Origin: Stakelama flava
GTDB lineage: Bacteria > Pseudomonadota > Alphaproteobacteria > Sphingomonadales > Sphingomonadaceae
Reading direction: 5' to 3'
Length of the DNA: 64,000 bases
Assembly: GCF_019351405.1 (NCBI RefSeq)
Contig: NZ_JAHWZX010000004.1
Coordinates: 186,001 to 250,000, forward strand
Positions 54,584 to 63,849 of this stretch are shown here, one piece after another. Positions within the stretch are counted from its first letter, which is position 1; every line of letters starts with the position of its first letter. Under the pieces are notes generated by a model. That model searched no databases and had not been told where the DNA came from. It saw only the letters and a list, made by a program, of their open reading frames with translations. Position numbers and translations under genes: made by a program.

Positions 54584-55777
54584 CGCACGGGCGAAGTCGC
54601 TGCCGGCCGGATGCTGGAACAGGCGCAGGCCGAATTCGGGGAGCATCGCGATGAGATGGTCGAAAATATCGGCCTGCACCGCTTCGAACTCGACAAAGCC
54701 GGTGCGCGCGACGAAGCAATAGATTTCGAGCGGCAGTCCTTCCGGCGTCGGATCGCGCTGCCGGACCAGGCGCAGCATGTCCTGAGCGACCAGCGGATGC
54801 GCGCGCAGATATCCCTCAACATAGGCGCGGTAGGTGCCGATATTGGTCAACCGGCGCTGTTCGCTCGCGTCCCGGTCGCGGTTCCAATGGTCGATCTCGC
54901 GTCGCCTTGCCTGAAGATAGGGACGCATCGCGCCGAGCGCCTCCAGCTTGTCCATCTGCGCCCCCGTCAGATAGCCGACGCAATTCTGGTCGACGGACAG
55001 CGCGCGCTGAATCCGCCGCCCGCCCGAATCCTGCATCCCCCGCCAGTTGCGAAATGATTCCGAAATCAGCCGATGGGTGGGGATGGTGGTGATGGTATGG
55101 TCCCAATTCTGCACCTTCACCGTGTGCAGCGCGATATCGATGACATCGCCATCGGCGTTGAGCTGCGGCATTTCGATCCAGTCGCCCACGCGAAGCATGT
55201 CGTTCGACGCAAGCTGAACCGAGGCGACGAGCGAAAGGATCGTATCCTTGAATACCAGCATCAAAACCGCTGCCATCGCTCCCAGCCCCGACAGCAACAG
55301 CAGCGGCGATTGCTCCATCAGCGCGGCGACCATCAGGATGGCAGCGCCCAGATAGACCAGGATCTTGATCACCTGGACATAGCCCTTGATGGGGCGCGAG
55401 CGCGCTTCGGGCCGACGGCGATACAGTTCGTTGACGACGCTCAGCCCCGCGCTGAGCGCCATTGCGATGCACAGCACGACAATCGCCGAACAGATATTGC
55501 CGACCACCGTGTCGATTTCCGGCGACAGATGCGGCACCAGCCGAATTCCGCGTTCCACCACCAGCGTCGGTATGATGGTGGCCAGCCGCTGCGCCACGCG
55601 CGGAAGCGAGGGCAGATCGTCATCGAACGCGACCCGTTCCAGATAGCGCCAGATCAGCCGTAGCAGCACCTGTTTGACGACAAGGTTCGCCGCCGCGGCT
55701 GCGAGCGCAAGTGCGACGATGCTGATCAGCGTCTGGGCAAAGTTATTGAGTTCGAACTGGGGAAAGGTGAAATCCAT
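54566..55777 (-). CDS. mechanosensitive ion channel, MscS family (YbdG-like)
   Basis: The 403-residue protein has about five membrane helices in its first 200 residues. An MscS pore helix follows (LLLLSGLGAMAAVLMLVFKD), then the beta domain with LRVGDWIEMPQLNADGDVIDIALHTVKVQNWD. A large cytoplasmic cage domain reaches the C-terminus. The size and IPTHRLISESFRNWRGMQ segment match the YbdG-like branch that responds to mild osmotic downshift. The ATG at 55777 is preferred over one 39 nt earlier. Confidence 0.9.
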   Translation of the reverse strand: MDFTFPQFELNNFAQTLISIVALALAAAAANLVVKQVLLRLIWRYLERVAFDDDLPSLPRVAQRLATIIPTLVVERGIRLVPHLSPEIDTVVGNICSAIVVLCIAMALSAGLSVVNELYRRRPEARSRPIKGYVQVIKILVYLGAAILMVAALMEQSPLLLLSGLGAMAAVLMLVFKDTILSLVASVQLASNDMLRVGDWIEMPQLNADGDVIDIALHTVKVQNWDHTITTIPTHRLISESFRNWRGMQDSGGRRIQRALSVDQNCVGYLTGAQMDKLEALGAMRPYLQARRREIDHWNRDRDASEQRRLTNIGTYRAYVEGYLRAHPLVAQDMLRLVRQRDPTPEGLPLEIYCFVARTGFVEFEAVQADIFDHLIAMLPEFGLRLFQHPAGSDFARALGRLE

Positions 55778-55943
55778 GGCGCCGCGCGTAGTAACGCCGC
55801 GGCGCTCGCGCGCCAACCGCTGTGCGCGATCGTAAAATCGCCCGGCAACTTTTCATCGCGCCAGGGAAAATGCTGGACATGCCGACACCGCCGCGCGTTG
55901 GTGGCGACGGCTTATACATGAACAAAAAGGGGATGCACACGGC

Positions 55944-56207
55944 ATGGAAGACAGGCCGCTGGTACAGGCAATCAAATGGGCAGCAACGGCCAGCGGCGTG
56001 CTGGCGGCGTTCATGGTGTCGCTCGATCTCGGTCGCCGGACGGTAGGCGTCGGGTTCATCATTTTCACATTTTCAAGCGTCGCATGGATCACGGCCGCCG
56101 CGATGTCCGACGACTGGGCGCTGGGGACGCAGAACGGCGTTTTGTTCGCAATCAACCTGTTCGGTATCTATCGCTATCTGATCCGGGAAAAGCCACTGCA
56201 TGGCTGA
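55944..56207 (+). CDS. 87-residue small membrane protein
   Basis: The protein has three hydrophobic spans (about 10-26, 33-52, 62-80) and ends in IYRYLIREKPLHG. The family is not recognised with certainty. Its last 8 nt overlap the prepilin peptidase ATG, so the two are coupled. It is divergent from the MscS gene with 166 nt between, where I see no other feature. Confidence 0.7.
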   Translation: MEDRPLVQAIKWAATASGVLAAFMVSLDLGRRTVGVGFIIFTFSSVAWITAAAMSDDWALGTQNGVLFAINLFGIYRYLIREKPLHG

Positions 56208-56949
56208 GGCGCTATGGTTTTGGGTGGCGGGGCTTGCCGTGCTCGGCCTGATCTTTGGCAGCTTTATCGCGACGGTGGTGGTGCGCTGGCCGCAAGCGCG
56301 ATCGGCGCTGAAAGGCAGGTCCGAATGCGATGGTTGCGGCAAACCGCTACGCGCGGCCGAGCTGATCCCGCTGCTGAGCTTCGCGCTGCAGCGCGGGCGT
56401 TGCCGAGAATGCGGGAGGCGGATCGATGCGATACATCCGTTATGCGAAGCGCTTGGCCTGATCATCGGTCTGTCGGCGGGCGTGGCGGTGCCCGGGTGGC
56501 CGGGCGCCGCCGGCGCTGTGTTCGGATGGCTGTTGCTGCTGCTGGGAACGCTCGACCTTCGCGCTTTCTGGCTTCCCAATGTGCTGACCGGTGCTTTGGC
56601 GCTGGCAGGGATCGGTGCTGGCCTTGCCGGACTTCCGCCTGCCATCGAGGACCGTCTGATCGGCGGCGCGGCCGGTTTCGCCTGCCTGTGGTTCATTGCC
56701 CTGGTGTATCGCCGAACGCGTGGGCGCGAAGGGCTGGGCGGGGGCGACGCCAAATTACTCGGCGCGATCGGACTGTGGCTTGGCTGGCGTGACCTGCCGA
56801 TGCTGGTGCTTGTCGCGTGCATGATCGGCCTGATCGCTGTCGTGGCTCAGATGCTGCGCGGCCGCACGGTTTCGGCCACGACTCAACTGCCGCTGGGCAC
56901 GTTGCTGGCGCTGGCCGCATATTCATTATGGCTTACGGCAAGCCATTGA
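56200..56949 (+). CDS. prepilin peptidase (A24 family, PilD-like)
   Basis: This membrane aspartyl protease cleaves and N-methylates type IV prepilins or pseudopilins. The 249-residue protein has the N-terminal methylase-type domain with zinc pairs Cys43-x2-Cys46 and Cys68-x2-Cys71. Catalytic Asp119 lies in LDLRAFWLPN and Asp183 in GGGDAKLLG. About seven membrane helices follow. No pilin or secretion genes are nearby, so it probably serves a system elsewhere. Confidence 0.92.
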   Translation: MAEALWFWVAGLAVLGLIFGSFIATVVVRWPQARSALKGRSECDGCGKPLRAAELIPLLSFALQRGRCRECGRRIDAIHPLCEALGLIIGLSAGVAVPGWPGAAGAVFGWLLLLLGTLDLRAFWLPNVLTGALALAGIGAGLAGLPPAIEDRLIGGAAGFACLWFIALVYRRTRGREGLGGGDAKLLGAIGLWLGWRDLPMLVLVACMIGLIAVVAQMLRGRTVSATTQLPLGTLLALAAYSLWLTASH

Positions 56950-56987
56950 ACGGCGGAAACGCTGAGTTATCGCCTTGATGGCCGGGC

Positions 56988-57018
56988 AAAAAAAGGGGCC
57001 GCCCGAAGGCGACCCTTG
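56988..57018 (-). terminator. terminator for the DUF1989 operon
   Basis: On the minus strand AAGGGTCGCC-TTCG-GGCGGCCCCTT forms a stem followed by seven T residues (plus-strand A at 56988-56994). It lies about 100 nt after the DUF1989 stop, the only minus-strand gene pair that could use it. Confidence 0.75.
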
Positions 57019-57121
57019 AAAAGTTTTAGGAGAGGATGCCTGAAAAGGCCTGATCCTTGTGCACCGCAGCAATTCGGATTGCAAGTGCGAAATGCATTTT
57101 CGTATAAAAAAGTCCGTAGAA

Positions 57122-57706
57122 TCATTCGATCCGATAATGGATCGGCTTGAAACTGCCGCCGTTCGAATCGGGCGCGGAGCAGGCGGTAAGCCCGATCACC
57201 AGATCCATTTCGGCGCGCAAGGTAATGTGGTCGCCCGCCTTGCTTATCGGAGGAAGCACCCGCAATTTACCCGTTTCGCCGTCGATCGGCACATTCATGA
57301 AGCAGTTGAATGCAACCGGTATTCGATCCGGTTCAATGCCATAGGGCGCCAATGCTTCGGCGAGATTTCCGAAACAGCCGCGATGGGGCGGCTGACCAGG
57401 ATAAAAGTGATGAAAGGTGTCGACCGAACAGGGCGTGAGCAGGAAATCATGCATGCCTACCGTGTCCTCGACGATTTCCAACATTGCATTGGACCGGTTC
57501 GAATAAAGCCGGTGCCCGGTCGTCAGGCGTATCGTTTCCGCGTAATCGAGCGTTCGTCCGGAAGAGATCGCTTCATCCATGTCATCCGCGTTGAAGGCGA
57601 GGAGGTCGGCCACCTGCTCGCCCTTCGGATCGACCACGGTCAGCATCTTGCCTGCGGACAGACGGAAGGCGGTGCCGCTTCGTTCGGGAATGACCATCAT
57701 ATTCAT
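57122..57706 (-). CDS. DUF1989 (urea carboxylase-associated family) protein
   Basis: The 194-residue protein matches DUF1989: LTVVDPKGEQVADLLAFNADD, YSNRSNAMLEIVEDTVGMHD, FNCFMNVPIDGETG, ITLRAEMDLVIGLTACSAPD. Some DUF1989 proteins form carboxyguanidine deiminase with urea or guanidine carboxylase; others have no known role. Conserved Cys and His could form an amidohydrolase-like site. The ATG overlaps the YqcI/YcgG-type gene stop (57703-57706), so both act together. A terminator follows. Confidence 0.85.
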   Translation of the reverse strand: MNMMVIPERSGTAFRLSAGKMLTVVDPKGEQVADLLAFNADDMDEAISSGRTLDYAETIRLTTGHRLYSNRSNAMLEIVEDTVGMHDFLLTPCSVDTFHHFYPGQPPHRGCFGNLAEALAPYGIEPDRIPVAFNCFMNVPIDGETGKLRVLPPISKAGDHITLRAEMDLVIGLTACSAPDSNGGSFKPIHYRIE

Positions 57707-58389
57707 TTGCCGGTTCCGTGATATTCGAACGGTGGTGCCCAGCCATCGTCGACGATCCTGCCGCTATACTGGCGCGCCTCGCTCGACTGTCCGTGCGGCG
57801 CGAGCATGGGGTTGCGCGATCCGGCGAGCCGTTCGTCGCGGCTCATAATTTTTTCGCGCATGCCTTCATATTTATTTTCCTGCCGAAGGCGCTCGAATTG
57901 ATCGTGCAGATTGAAGATCAGCGCAGGGCGTTCGAAACGGCGCGCCGGACGGCTGGCATTGGGGTGCAAGCCGACGATGAAAAAGGCTTCGCCACCGAAG
58001 CTGAGCGAGAAATGCGGGTTCGCCGGATCGGCGCTGACCCGGTCGTCATATTCCTGTCCGCGCCAGACATCCTTGTCCGACAATGACTGGACGCGCTGCC
58101 ATAGCGCGCGTTCGAAGGCCGCTTCGTCCAGATCGACGGGTCGGTCGAAAATGACCGCGAAACTGCGGTACATCGCAGGGGCTTTGCGATATTCCTCGGC
58201 CCAGCGCAGCAACGCGTCATGGATGCGCAGATCGTCCCAGGCACTGTCGATCGCGTTGCACGCAAGCACGTTCAGAGTCCCGCGGGCGAGCGCTGCTTTC
58301 GCGCCGACGCATGGAAACGCCTGTTCACCGATATGGGCGAACAACAGGCTTTGCAGGCGCTCCTGCGCTTCGTGTTGCCAGTCAAACAT
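57703..58389 (-). CDS. YqcI/YcgG-family protein (heme N-hydroxylase-like, GntA family)
   Basis: The 228-residue protein matches the YqcI/YcgG family: FPCVGAKAAL, RSFAVIFDRPVDLDEAAFE, LWQRVQSLSDKDVW, DPANPHFSLSFGGEAFFIVGLHP and RRFERPALIFNLHDQFE. The characterised member GntA is a heme-dependent N-hydroxylase of a guanidino compound in guanitoxin synthesis. The next gene is a DUF1989 family member, overlapping by 4 nt. A guanidine or arginine-derived substrate is therefore a reasonable inference, not shown. Confidence 0.85.
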   Translation of the reverse strand: MFDWQHEAQERLQSLLFAHIGEQAFPCVGAKAALARGTLNVLACNAIDSAWDDLRIHDALLRWAEEYRKAPAMYRSFAVIFDRPVDLDEAAFERALWQRVQSLSDKDVWRGQEYDDRVSADPANPHFSLSFGGEAFFIVGLHPNASRPARRFERPALIFNLHDQFERLRQENKYEGMREKIMSRDERLAGSRNPMLAPHGQSSEARQYSGRIVDDGWAPPFEYHGTGK

Positions 58390-58492
58390 GGATCAAGGGA
58401 ACCCTTTTCGGGATTTGTTGCCACCCTCCAACGTTACGACCAAAGGGCGGTTCCGTCTCACTTGATCGGTGTTAAGGTATTGAAGAAAAAAG

Positions 58493-59779
58493 CTATCGCA
58501 CGGGTGTCTTGGCCTTGGGAAAGCCGGCCCATGCTTCGTCATAATCGGTTTGCGCGCAGTCGGCTGCGAACGCAGTCGGGCGGAATATCCATCGGCTTTC
58601 AACCATGAACGCCATGGTGTTTTCGATTTTTTGCGGCTGCAACGTGGCTTCGCTCGCCGCCCGCCAGCTTGCGACATCAGGACCATGGCCCGACATCTGA
58701 TTGTGCAGGCTCAACGCGCCAGGGCCGAACCCTTCGGCCTTTGCATCATACGCGCCGTGGATCAGTCCCATCGCCTCGCTCATCACATTGCGGTGAAACC
58801 AGGGCGGGCGGAATGTATCCTCCGCCACCATCCAGCGCGGGGGGAATATGACGAAATCGGCATTCGCCGTGCCGGGCACATCGCTGGGCGAGGTGAGGAC
58901 GGTGAAGATCGAAGGATCGGGGTGATCGAAACTGACCGTACCGATCGCGTTAAAGCGCGAAAGATCATATTTGCACGGTGCGAGGTTGCCGTGCCAGGCA
59001 ACCACGTCGAGCGGCGAGCGGCCGAGATTGGTGGTCCATAACCGGCCGAGATATTTCTGGACGAGTTCGAAATCGCCCTCCACATCCTCGTACCAGGTGA
59101 CCGGCGTTTCGAAATCACGCGGATTGGCAAGCCCGTTTGACCCGATCGGACCAAGGTCGGGGAGGCGGAAAGGCGCGCCATGGTTTTCGGCGACATAGCC
59201 GCGCGCCGCGCCGTCGGGCAGCGTGACACGAAATCGCAGCCCACGCGGGATCAAAGCGATTTCACCGGGGGACAGGTCGATCCGCCCCATTTCGGTGAGC
59301 AGGACCAGCCGCCCTTGTTCGGGGATGAAAAGCAGTTCGCCATCGGCGGAAACGAAAGCCCGGCGCTCCATATCGCGGTTGGCTCGGTAGATATGGACGA
59401 CGGCGCCGCTTTGCGTTTCGGGACCGTGGCTGGACAGCATTGTCGCCATGCCGTCGATCCAGTCGGTATCGCATTGCGGCATCGCCAGCGGCGACCAGCG
59501 CATCCGGTTCGGCGACAGCGGCTGATTGTCGGTATCCGGTTTGAACGCTTTCGCGCCTGTGTATCGCGTGAAAGGCGGGTGCGCCGCCGACGGGCGCAGG
59601 CGATACAGCCAGGACCGGCGATTTTCATTGCGCGGCGCGGTGAAGGCGGTGCCCGAAAGCTGTTCGGCGTAAAGGCCGAAAGCAGGGCGTTGCGGGGAAT
59701 TGCGGCCGACGGGCAGCGCGCCGGGAATGGCTTCGCTGGCGAAATGATTGCCGAATCCGCTCACATACCGATCAGCCAC
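58493..59779 (-). CDS. hmgA: homogentisate 1,2-dioxygenase
   Basis: HmgA opens the homogentisate ring to maleylacetoacetate using Fe(II). The 428-residue protein has the N-terminal [10 protein letters not shown] and [20 protein letters not shown]. The C-terminal cupin carries the iron ligands in [20 protein letters not shown] and MSGHGPD. The GTG at 59779 is chosen because GGGAGAG lies 6 nt before it and the family starts at this point. It is 202 nt downstream of hppD on the same strand. Maleylacetoacetate isomerase and fumarylacetoacetase genes are not in this window. Confidence 0.95.
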   Translation of the reverse strand: MADRYVSGFGNHFASEAIPGALPVGRNSPQRPAFGLYAEQLSGTAFTAPRNENRRSWLYRLRPSAAHPPFTRYTGAKAFKPDTDNQPLSPNRMRWSPLAMPQCDTDWIDGMATMLSSHGPETQSGAVVHIYRANRDMERRAFVSADGELLFIPEQGRLVLLTEMGRIDLSPGEIALIPRGLRFRVTLPDGAARGYVAENHGAPFRLPDLGPIGSNGLANPRDFETPVTWYEDVEGDFELVQKYLGRLWTTNLGRSPLDVVAWHGNLAPCKYDLSRFNAIGTVSFDHPDPSIFTVLTSPSDVPGTANADFVIFPPRWMVAEDTFRPPWFHRNVMSEAMGLIHGAYDAKAEGFGPGALSLHNQMSGHGPDVASWRAASEATLQPQKIENTMAFMVESRWIFRPTAFAADCAQTDYDEAWAGFPKAKTPVR

Positions 59780-59981
59780 GTCATGCTCTCCCGAAAATGG
59801 AACTGGCCGCTCCGTAACGATCGACCGTCGCTTTGCGGAGGTATGCGGTCCGCCGCCATGCTCGTCATTATTGCTGTGCGCCCCCTGATTGCGGGCGGGC
59901 ATGGCAGCGGACCACGGGCCGTTTCCCGCCGGGCTTCCTCCTACAGACCCCCGGCCGGCCTCTCCAACTGGTGCGGGCGGA

Positions 59982-61055
59982 TTACGCCTCGCTATCTTCC
60001 TTTGCCGGGATCACGCCCCGGCGAATCTGGTCAAGCTCGATGCTTTCGAACAAGGCTTTGAAATTGCCTTCGCCAAAGCCTTCATTGCCCTTGCGCTGAA
60101 TGATTTCGAAGAAAATCGGGCCGACCATATTCTGGGTGAAAATCTGCAGGAGCAGCCCTTCGCCTGTTTCGGGCGATCCGTCGATCAAAATCTTGCGTTC
60201 GCGCATTTTTTGAATGTCATGGCCGTGACCGGGAAGGCGTTCGTCGATCAAATCGTAATAGGTGTCGGGCGTGTCCTGAAACTTTACACCATTGGCGCGA
60301 AGCGCGTCGACGGTAGCGAAAATATCGTCGGTGGTGAGCGCAAGATGCTGGATTCCCTCACCCTTATAATCCTTGATGAACTCTTCGATCTGCGAATGTT
60401 CGTCGCGGCTTTCGTTCAGCGGAATACGAATCTTGTCGTCCGGCGCGGTCATCGCGCGGCTGAGCAGGCCGGTCTGCTGCCCCTCGATATCGAAATAGCG
60501 GATTTCGCGGAAGTTGAAGATCGATTCGTAATAATTGGCCCAGTAATCCATCCGGCCGCGCTGCAGATTATGGGTAAGGTGATCCAGCGTTTCCAAGCCG
60601 GCTTTATGCTGCGGCAGCGCGCCTTCGACCGGATCGAAATCGGTATCGTAGATCGTCTGATCGCCATGTTTGTCGACCAGATACAGGTTGGCGCCGCCGA
60701 TCCCTTCGATCGCGGGAATGTCGAGCTCGCCCGGTCCGTTGTTACCCTTCACCTCTGTCGCGCCGCGTTCGACGGCCAGCTTGAGCGCTGCCTGCGCATC
60801 GGCGACGCGGAACGCCATCGCATTTGCGGACGGGCCATGCGCGTTACGGAATCCGGCAACCTGGCCTTCCGGCTCCATGTTGAGCAGGAAATTGATATCG
60901 CCCTGATTATAGCGGCGCACATTTTTCGATTTGTGGTTGGCGACATGGGTGAAACCCATCCGGGTGAACAGGTCCGCCAGCGCTTCCGGGTCGGGCCCGG
61001 TGAATTCGACGAATTCGAAGCCGTCAAGGCCCATCGGGTTGTCGCGCGCTTCCAT
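59982..61055 (-). CDS. hppD: 4-hydroxyphenylpyruvate dioxygenase
   Basis: HppD converts 4-hydroxyphenylpyruvate to homogentisate using Fe(II) and oxygen. The 357-residue protein has two vicinal-oxygen-chelate domains. The iron ligands sit in [20 protein letters not shown] and the C-terminal Glu region near [20 protein letters not shown]. The ATG at 61055 is preceded by a TTG. It is divergent from a MarR-type gene, whose operator-like palindrome lies between. Confidence 0.96.
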   Translation of the reverse strand: MEARDNPMGLDGFEFVEFTGPDPEALADLFTRMGFTHVANHKSKNVRRYNQGDINFLLNMEPEGQVAGFRNAHGPSANAMAFRVADAQAALKLAVERGATEVKGNNGPGELDIPAIEGIGGANLYLVDKHGDQTIYDTDFDPVEGALPQHKAGLETLDHLTHNLQRGRMDYWANYYESIFNFREIRYFDIEGQQTGLLSRAMTAPDDKIRIPLNESRDEHSQIEEFIKDYKGEGIQHLALTTDDIFATVDALRANGVKFQDTPDTYYDLIDERLPGHGHDIQKMRERKILIDGSPETGEGLLLQIFTQNMVGPIFFEIIQRKGNEGFGEGNFKALFESIELDQIRRGVIPAKEDSEA

Positions 61056-61081
61056 CAAATCGGTCCTTCGTGGCTATGATC

Positions 61082-61107
61082 GTTGCAATTGATACTAATC
61101 TAGCAAC
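61082..61107. promoter_or_regulatory. spaced inverted repeat before hppD
   Basis: GTTGC (61082-61086) and GCAAC (61103-61107) flank a 16-nt spacer, with ligand-regulator-like geometry, 27-52 nt upstream of the hppD start. It could be a second regulator site. Confidence 0.3.
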
Positions 61108-61165
61108 TCGCCCCATCAGTGTCAAAAGCGCTGGTCACGCGATAAGGGGGCAAGGATACGGCCAA

Positions 61166-61180
61166 TTTTAGCGGCTAAAA
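61166..61180. promoter_or_regulatory. candidate MarR-family operator
   Basis: TTTTAGC-g-GCTAAAA is a perfect 15-bp palindrome ending 9 nt before the marR ATG. It is in position to repress marR and, through the shared region, hppD. Confidence 0.6.
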
Positions 61181-61188
61181 GAGGTATC

Positions 61189-61641
61189 ATGACTACGCTT
61201 CAGCTAGACGCATTCCTGCCTTATCGCCTGTCGATCGCATCGAACCGGGTGTCGGGCGTGATCGCCACCGCCTATCAGGCGCTGTTCGGGCTGAAGATTC
61301 CCGAATGGCGGCTGGTCTGCGTACTTGCAGAGGGCGGGGGGATGAGCCAGCAGGCGCTGGGCGTAGCGACCCGCATGGACAAGGTGATGGTCAGCCGCGC
61401 GGCGATCGCGCTGGTCGACCGTGATCTGGTGGTGCGCGAACCCAATCCCGCCGATCAGCGATCGCATCTGCTGTCGCTCAGCGAGCTGGGGCAGCAGTTA
61501 TACGATCAGATCGCGCCCAAGGCGCTGGAGATCGAACGCGAATTGTTCGCCGGTTTTTCCGATGCGGAGCGAAAGGAGCTGATGGAAATGCTGCTCCGCC
61601 TCGAATCCGCAGCCGAACGCTATGAGGCGGAGCAGACTTGA
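61189..61641 (+). CDS. MarR-family transcriptional regulator
   Basis: The 150-residue protein has a MarR winged helix: LKIPEWRLVCVLAEGGGMSQ, GVATRMDKVMVSRAAIALVDRDLV, NPADQRSHLLSLSELGQQL. It is divergent from hppD, and with hmgA this is the standard place for the regulator of tyrosine/homogentisate genes. The ATG follows a purine-rich AAAAGAGG. Confidence 0.92.
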   Translation: MTTLQLDAFLPYRLSIASNRVSGVIATAYQALFGLKIPEWRLVCVLAEGGGMSQQALGVATRMDKVMVSRAAIALVDRDLVVREPNPADQRSHLLSLSELGQQLYDQIAPKALEIERELFAGFSDAERKELMEMLLRLESAAERYEAEQT

Positions 61642-61722
61642 TCGCGCCGTGCCCCTTGTCGTAATCGGTTGTGGCCTCCCCGGGCTATGCCGAGTGAAAT
61701 ACGCGTGTGCCAAGGAGGAATC

Positions 61723-63822
61723 ATGTCGCAAATGCTGTCCCGCGCCGGATTGAAGGTTGCCGCCCCGCTAGCCGGGTTTGTCGAGCAGCAGGTGCTGCCG
61801 GGGCTGGGTATGACCCCCGATGCGTTCTGGGCAGGCGCGGCCGCGATCATCGAAGGGTTCGCGCCCGAAAATCGCCGGCTGCTCGACATACGCGACATGC
61901 TACAGGCGAAGATCGATGCCTGGCACAGGGCCAATCCCGGCCAGATCGCGGATATGGCGGCGTATCAGGCGTTTTTGCGCGACATCGGCTATCTGGTGGA
62001 GGAACCGGGCGATTTCGCCATCGGCACCCGCAATGTCGATGCCGAAATCGCGACGGCAGCCGGGCCGCAACTGGTCGTGCCGGTACTCAATGCCCGCTTC
62101 GTCCTGAACGCCGCCAATGCGCGGTGGGGAAGTCTGTATGACGCGTTATACGGCACCGATGCCATTCCCGGCGACATCGGGCCGGGCGGATATGATCCTG
62201 AACGTGGTGCGAAGGTAATTGCGCGAGCCAAAGCGTTTCTCGATGAAGTGGTGCCGCTCAAATCGGGTAAATGGGCCGATGCGGCCTGGCCGATCGAGCC
62301 GGTCGACGGATCGCAGTTCATCGGTTTTCGGGGGAAGTCGCAACTCTACCGGCATAATGGCCTGCATATCGAGGTGGTGATCGATCGCGATCATCCGATC
62401 GGGAAGGATGACCCGCTCGGCATCGCCGATGTGCTACTTGAATCCGCCATTACGACGATCGTTGATTTCGAAGATTCGGTCGCTGCTGTTGATGCCGGGG
62501 ACAAGGTTGCGGCCTATGCCAACTGGCTGGGGCTGATGAAGGGCGATCTGGCCGAAACCTTCGACAAGGGCGGGCGGGCGATGACCCGCCGCCTGAACGA
62601 CGACCGATCCTATAGCACGCCCGACGATGCCGGGCTGACGCTGCCCGGACGCAGCCTGTTGTTCGTGCGCAATGTCGGCCATCTGATGACGACGCCGGCG
62701 GTACTACTTCCCGATGGCCGTGAGGCACCGGAAGGCATTCTCGACGCGATCCTGACCAGCACCATCGCGCTGTACGATCTTCGTGGGCTGGGCAAATATC
62801 GCAATAGTCGCGCCGGATCGATCAATATCGTGAAGCCGAAAATGCACGGGCCGGACGAATGCGCCTTCACCGACCGGCTGTTCGATGCGGTGGAGGACAT
62901 GCTTGGCCTTGCCCGCCACACGATCAAGGTCGGGGTGATGGATGAGGAGCGGCGCACGTCCGCCAATCTCTCCGCGTGCATTCATGCGGTGAAGGACCGC
63001 ATCGTCTTCATCAACACCGGTTTCCTCGATCGCACCGGCGATGAAATGCACACCGCGATGCATGCCGGCCCGATGATCCCCAAGGGCGAGATGAAAACGA
63101 GCGACTGGCTGACCGCCTATGAAGATCGCAATGTGCGCATCGGCCTGGCGCACGGATTTTCGGGCAGGGCGCAGATCGGTAAGGGAATGTGGGCCGCGCC
63201 GGACCGCATGGCGGATATGCTTGAGCAGAAGATCGCCCATCCGCAATCGGGGGCGAATACCGCATGGGTGCCCAGCCCGACCGCGGCAACGCTGCACGCG
63301 ATGCACTATCATGCGATCGATGTCTTCGCGCGGCAAAACGCGATCGCCGCCGAACCGGTGCCGTCCCTCGACCGGCTGCTCACCATTCCCGTTGCCGATG
63401 GGCGCAACTGGCAGGCGGACGATGTCCGGCGCGAACTCGACAATAATGCGCAGGGGATATTGGGCTATGTCGTTCGCTGGGTCGATCAGGGGGTAGGCTG
63501 TTCGAAAGTGCCCGACATCAATGATGTGGGATTGATGGAGGATCGCGCGACGCTTCGCATATCCTCGCAGCACATGGCGAACTGGCTGCTCCACGGTGTT
63601 GCGTCAAAGGCCGATATTGACGATGCTTTTTCGCGGATGGCGCAGAAGGTCGATAGCCAGAATGCGGACGATCCGGCCTATCGCCCGATGGTGGGGCGCG
63701 AAGACGACAGCCTTGCGTGGCGTGCTGCACGGGCGCTGGTGTTCGAAGGGATGGAACAACCCAATGGCTATACCGAGCCGCTTCTCCATCAATTCCGGAA
63801 AGAGGAAAAGCGGCGCGGCTGA
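61723..63822 (+). CDS. glcB: malate synthase G
   Basis: Malate synthase G condenses glyoxylate with acetyl-CoA. The 699-residue protein is the large G form: [41 protein letters not shown] (Mg/glyoxylate site), the [14 protein letters not shown] segment, and acetyl-CoA Cys and Asp near [12 protein letters not shown]. The ATG at 61723 follows AAGGAGGAA. No isocitrate lyase gene is in the window. It faces a YihY-family gene. Confidence 0.96.
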   Translation: MSQMLSRAGLKVAAPLAGFVEQQVLPGLGMTPDAFWAGAAAIIEGFAPENRRLLDIRDMLQAKIDAWHRANPGQIADMAAYQAFLRDIGYLVEEPGDFAIGTRNVDAEIATAAGPQLVVPVLNARFVLNAANARWGSLYDALYGTDAIPGDIGPGGYDPERGAKVIARAKAFLDEVVPLKSGKWADAAWPIEPVDGSQFIGFRGKSQLYRHNGLHIEVVIDRDHPIGKDDPLGIADVLLESAITTIVDFEDSVAAVDAGDKVAAYANWLGLMKGDLAETFDKGGRAMTRRLNDDRSYSTPDDAGLTLPGRSLLFVRNVGHLMTTPAVLLPDGREAPEGILDAILTSTIALYDLRGLGKYRNSRAGSINIVKPKMHGPDECAFTDRLFDAVEDMLGLARHTIKVGVMDEERRTSANLSACIHAVKDRIVFINTGFLDRTGDEMHTAMHAGPMIPKGEMKTSDWLTAYEDRNVRIGLAHGFSGRAQIGKGMWAAPDRMADMLEQKIAHPQSGANTAWVPSPTAATLHAMHYHAIDVFARQNAIAAEPVPSLDRLLTIPVADGRNWQADDVRRELDNNAQGILGYVVRWVDQGVGCSKVPDINDVGLMEDRATLRISSQHMANWLLHGVASKADIDDAFSRMAQKVDSQNADDPAYRPMVGREDDSLAWRAARALVFEGMEQPNGYTEPLLHQFRKEEKRRG

Positions 63823-63849
63823 TCCATTCGGGGTCGCTGCAACGACGGT

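Noticed and set aside
57032..57050. Tiny frame after AGGAG in the DUF1989 downstream region
   Set aside because: It has only four sense codons, lies opposite the DUF1989 transcript strand and shows no sign of being a gene.
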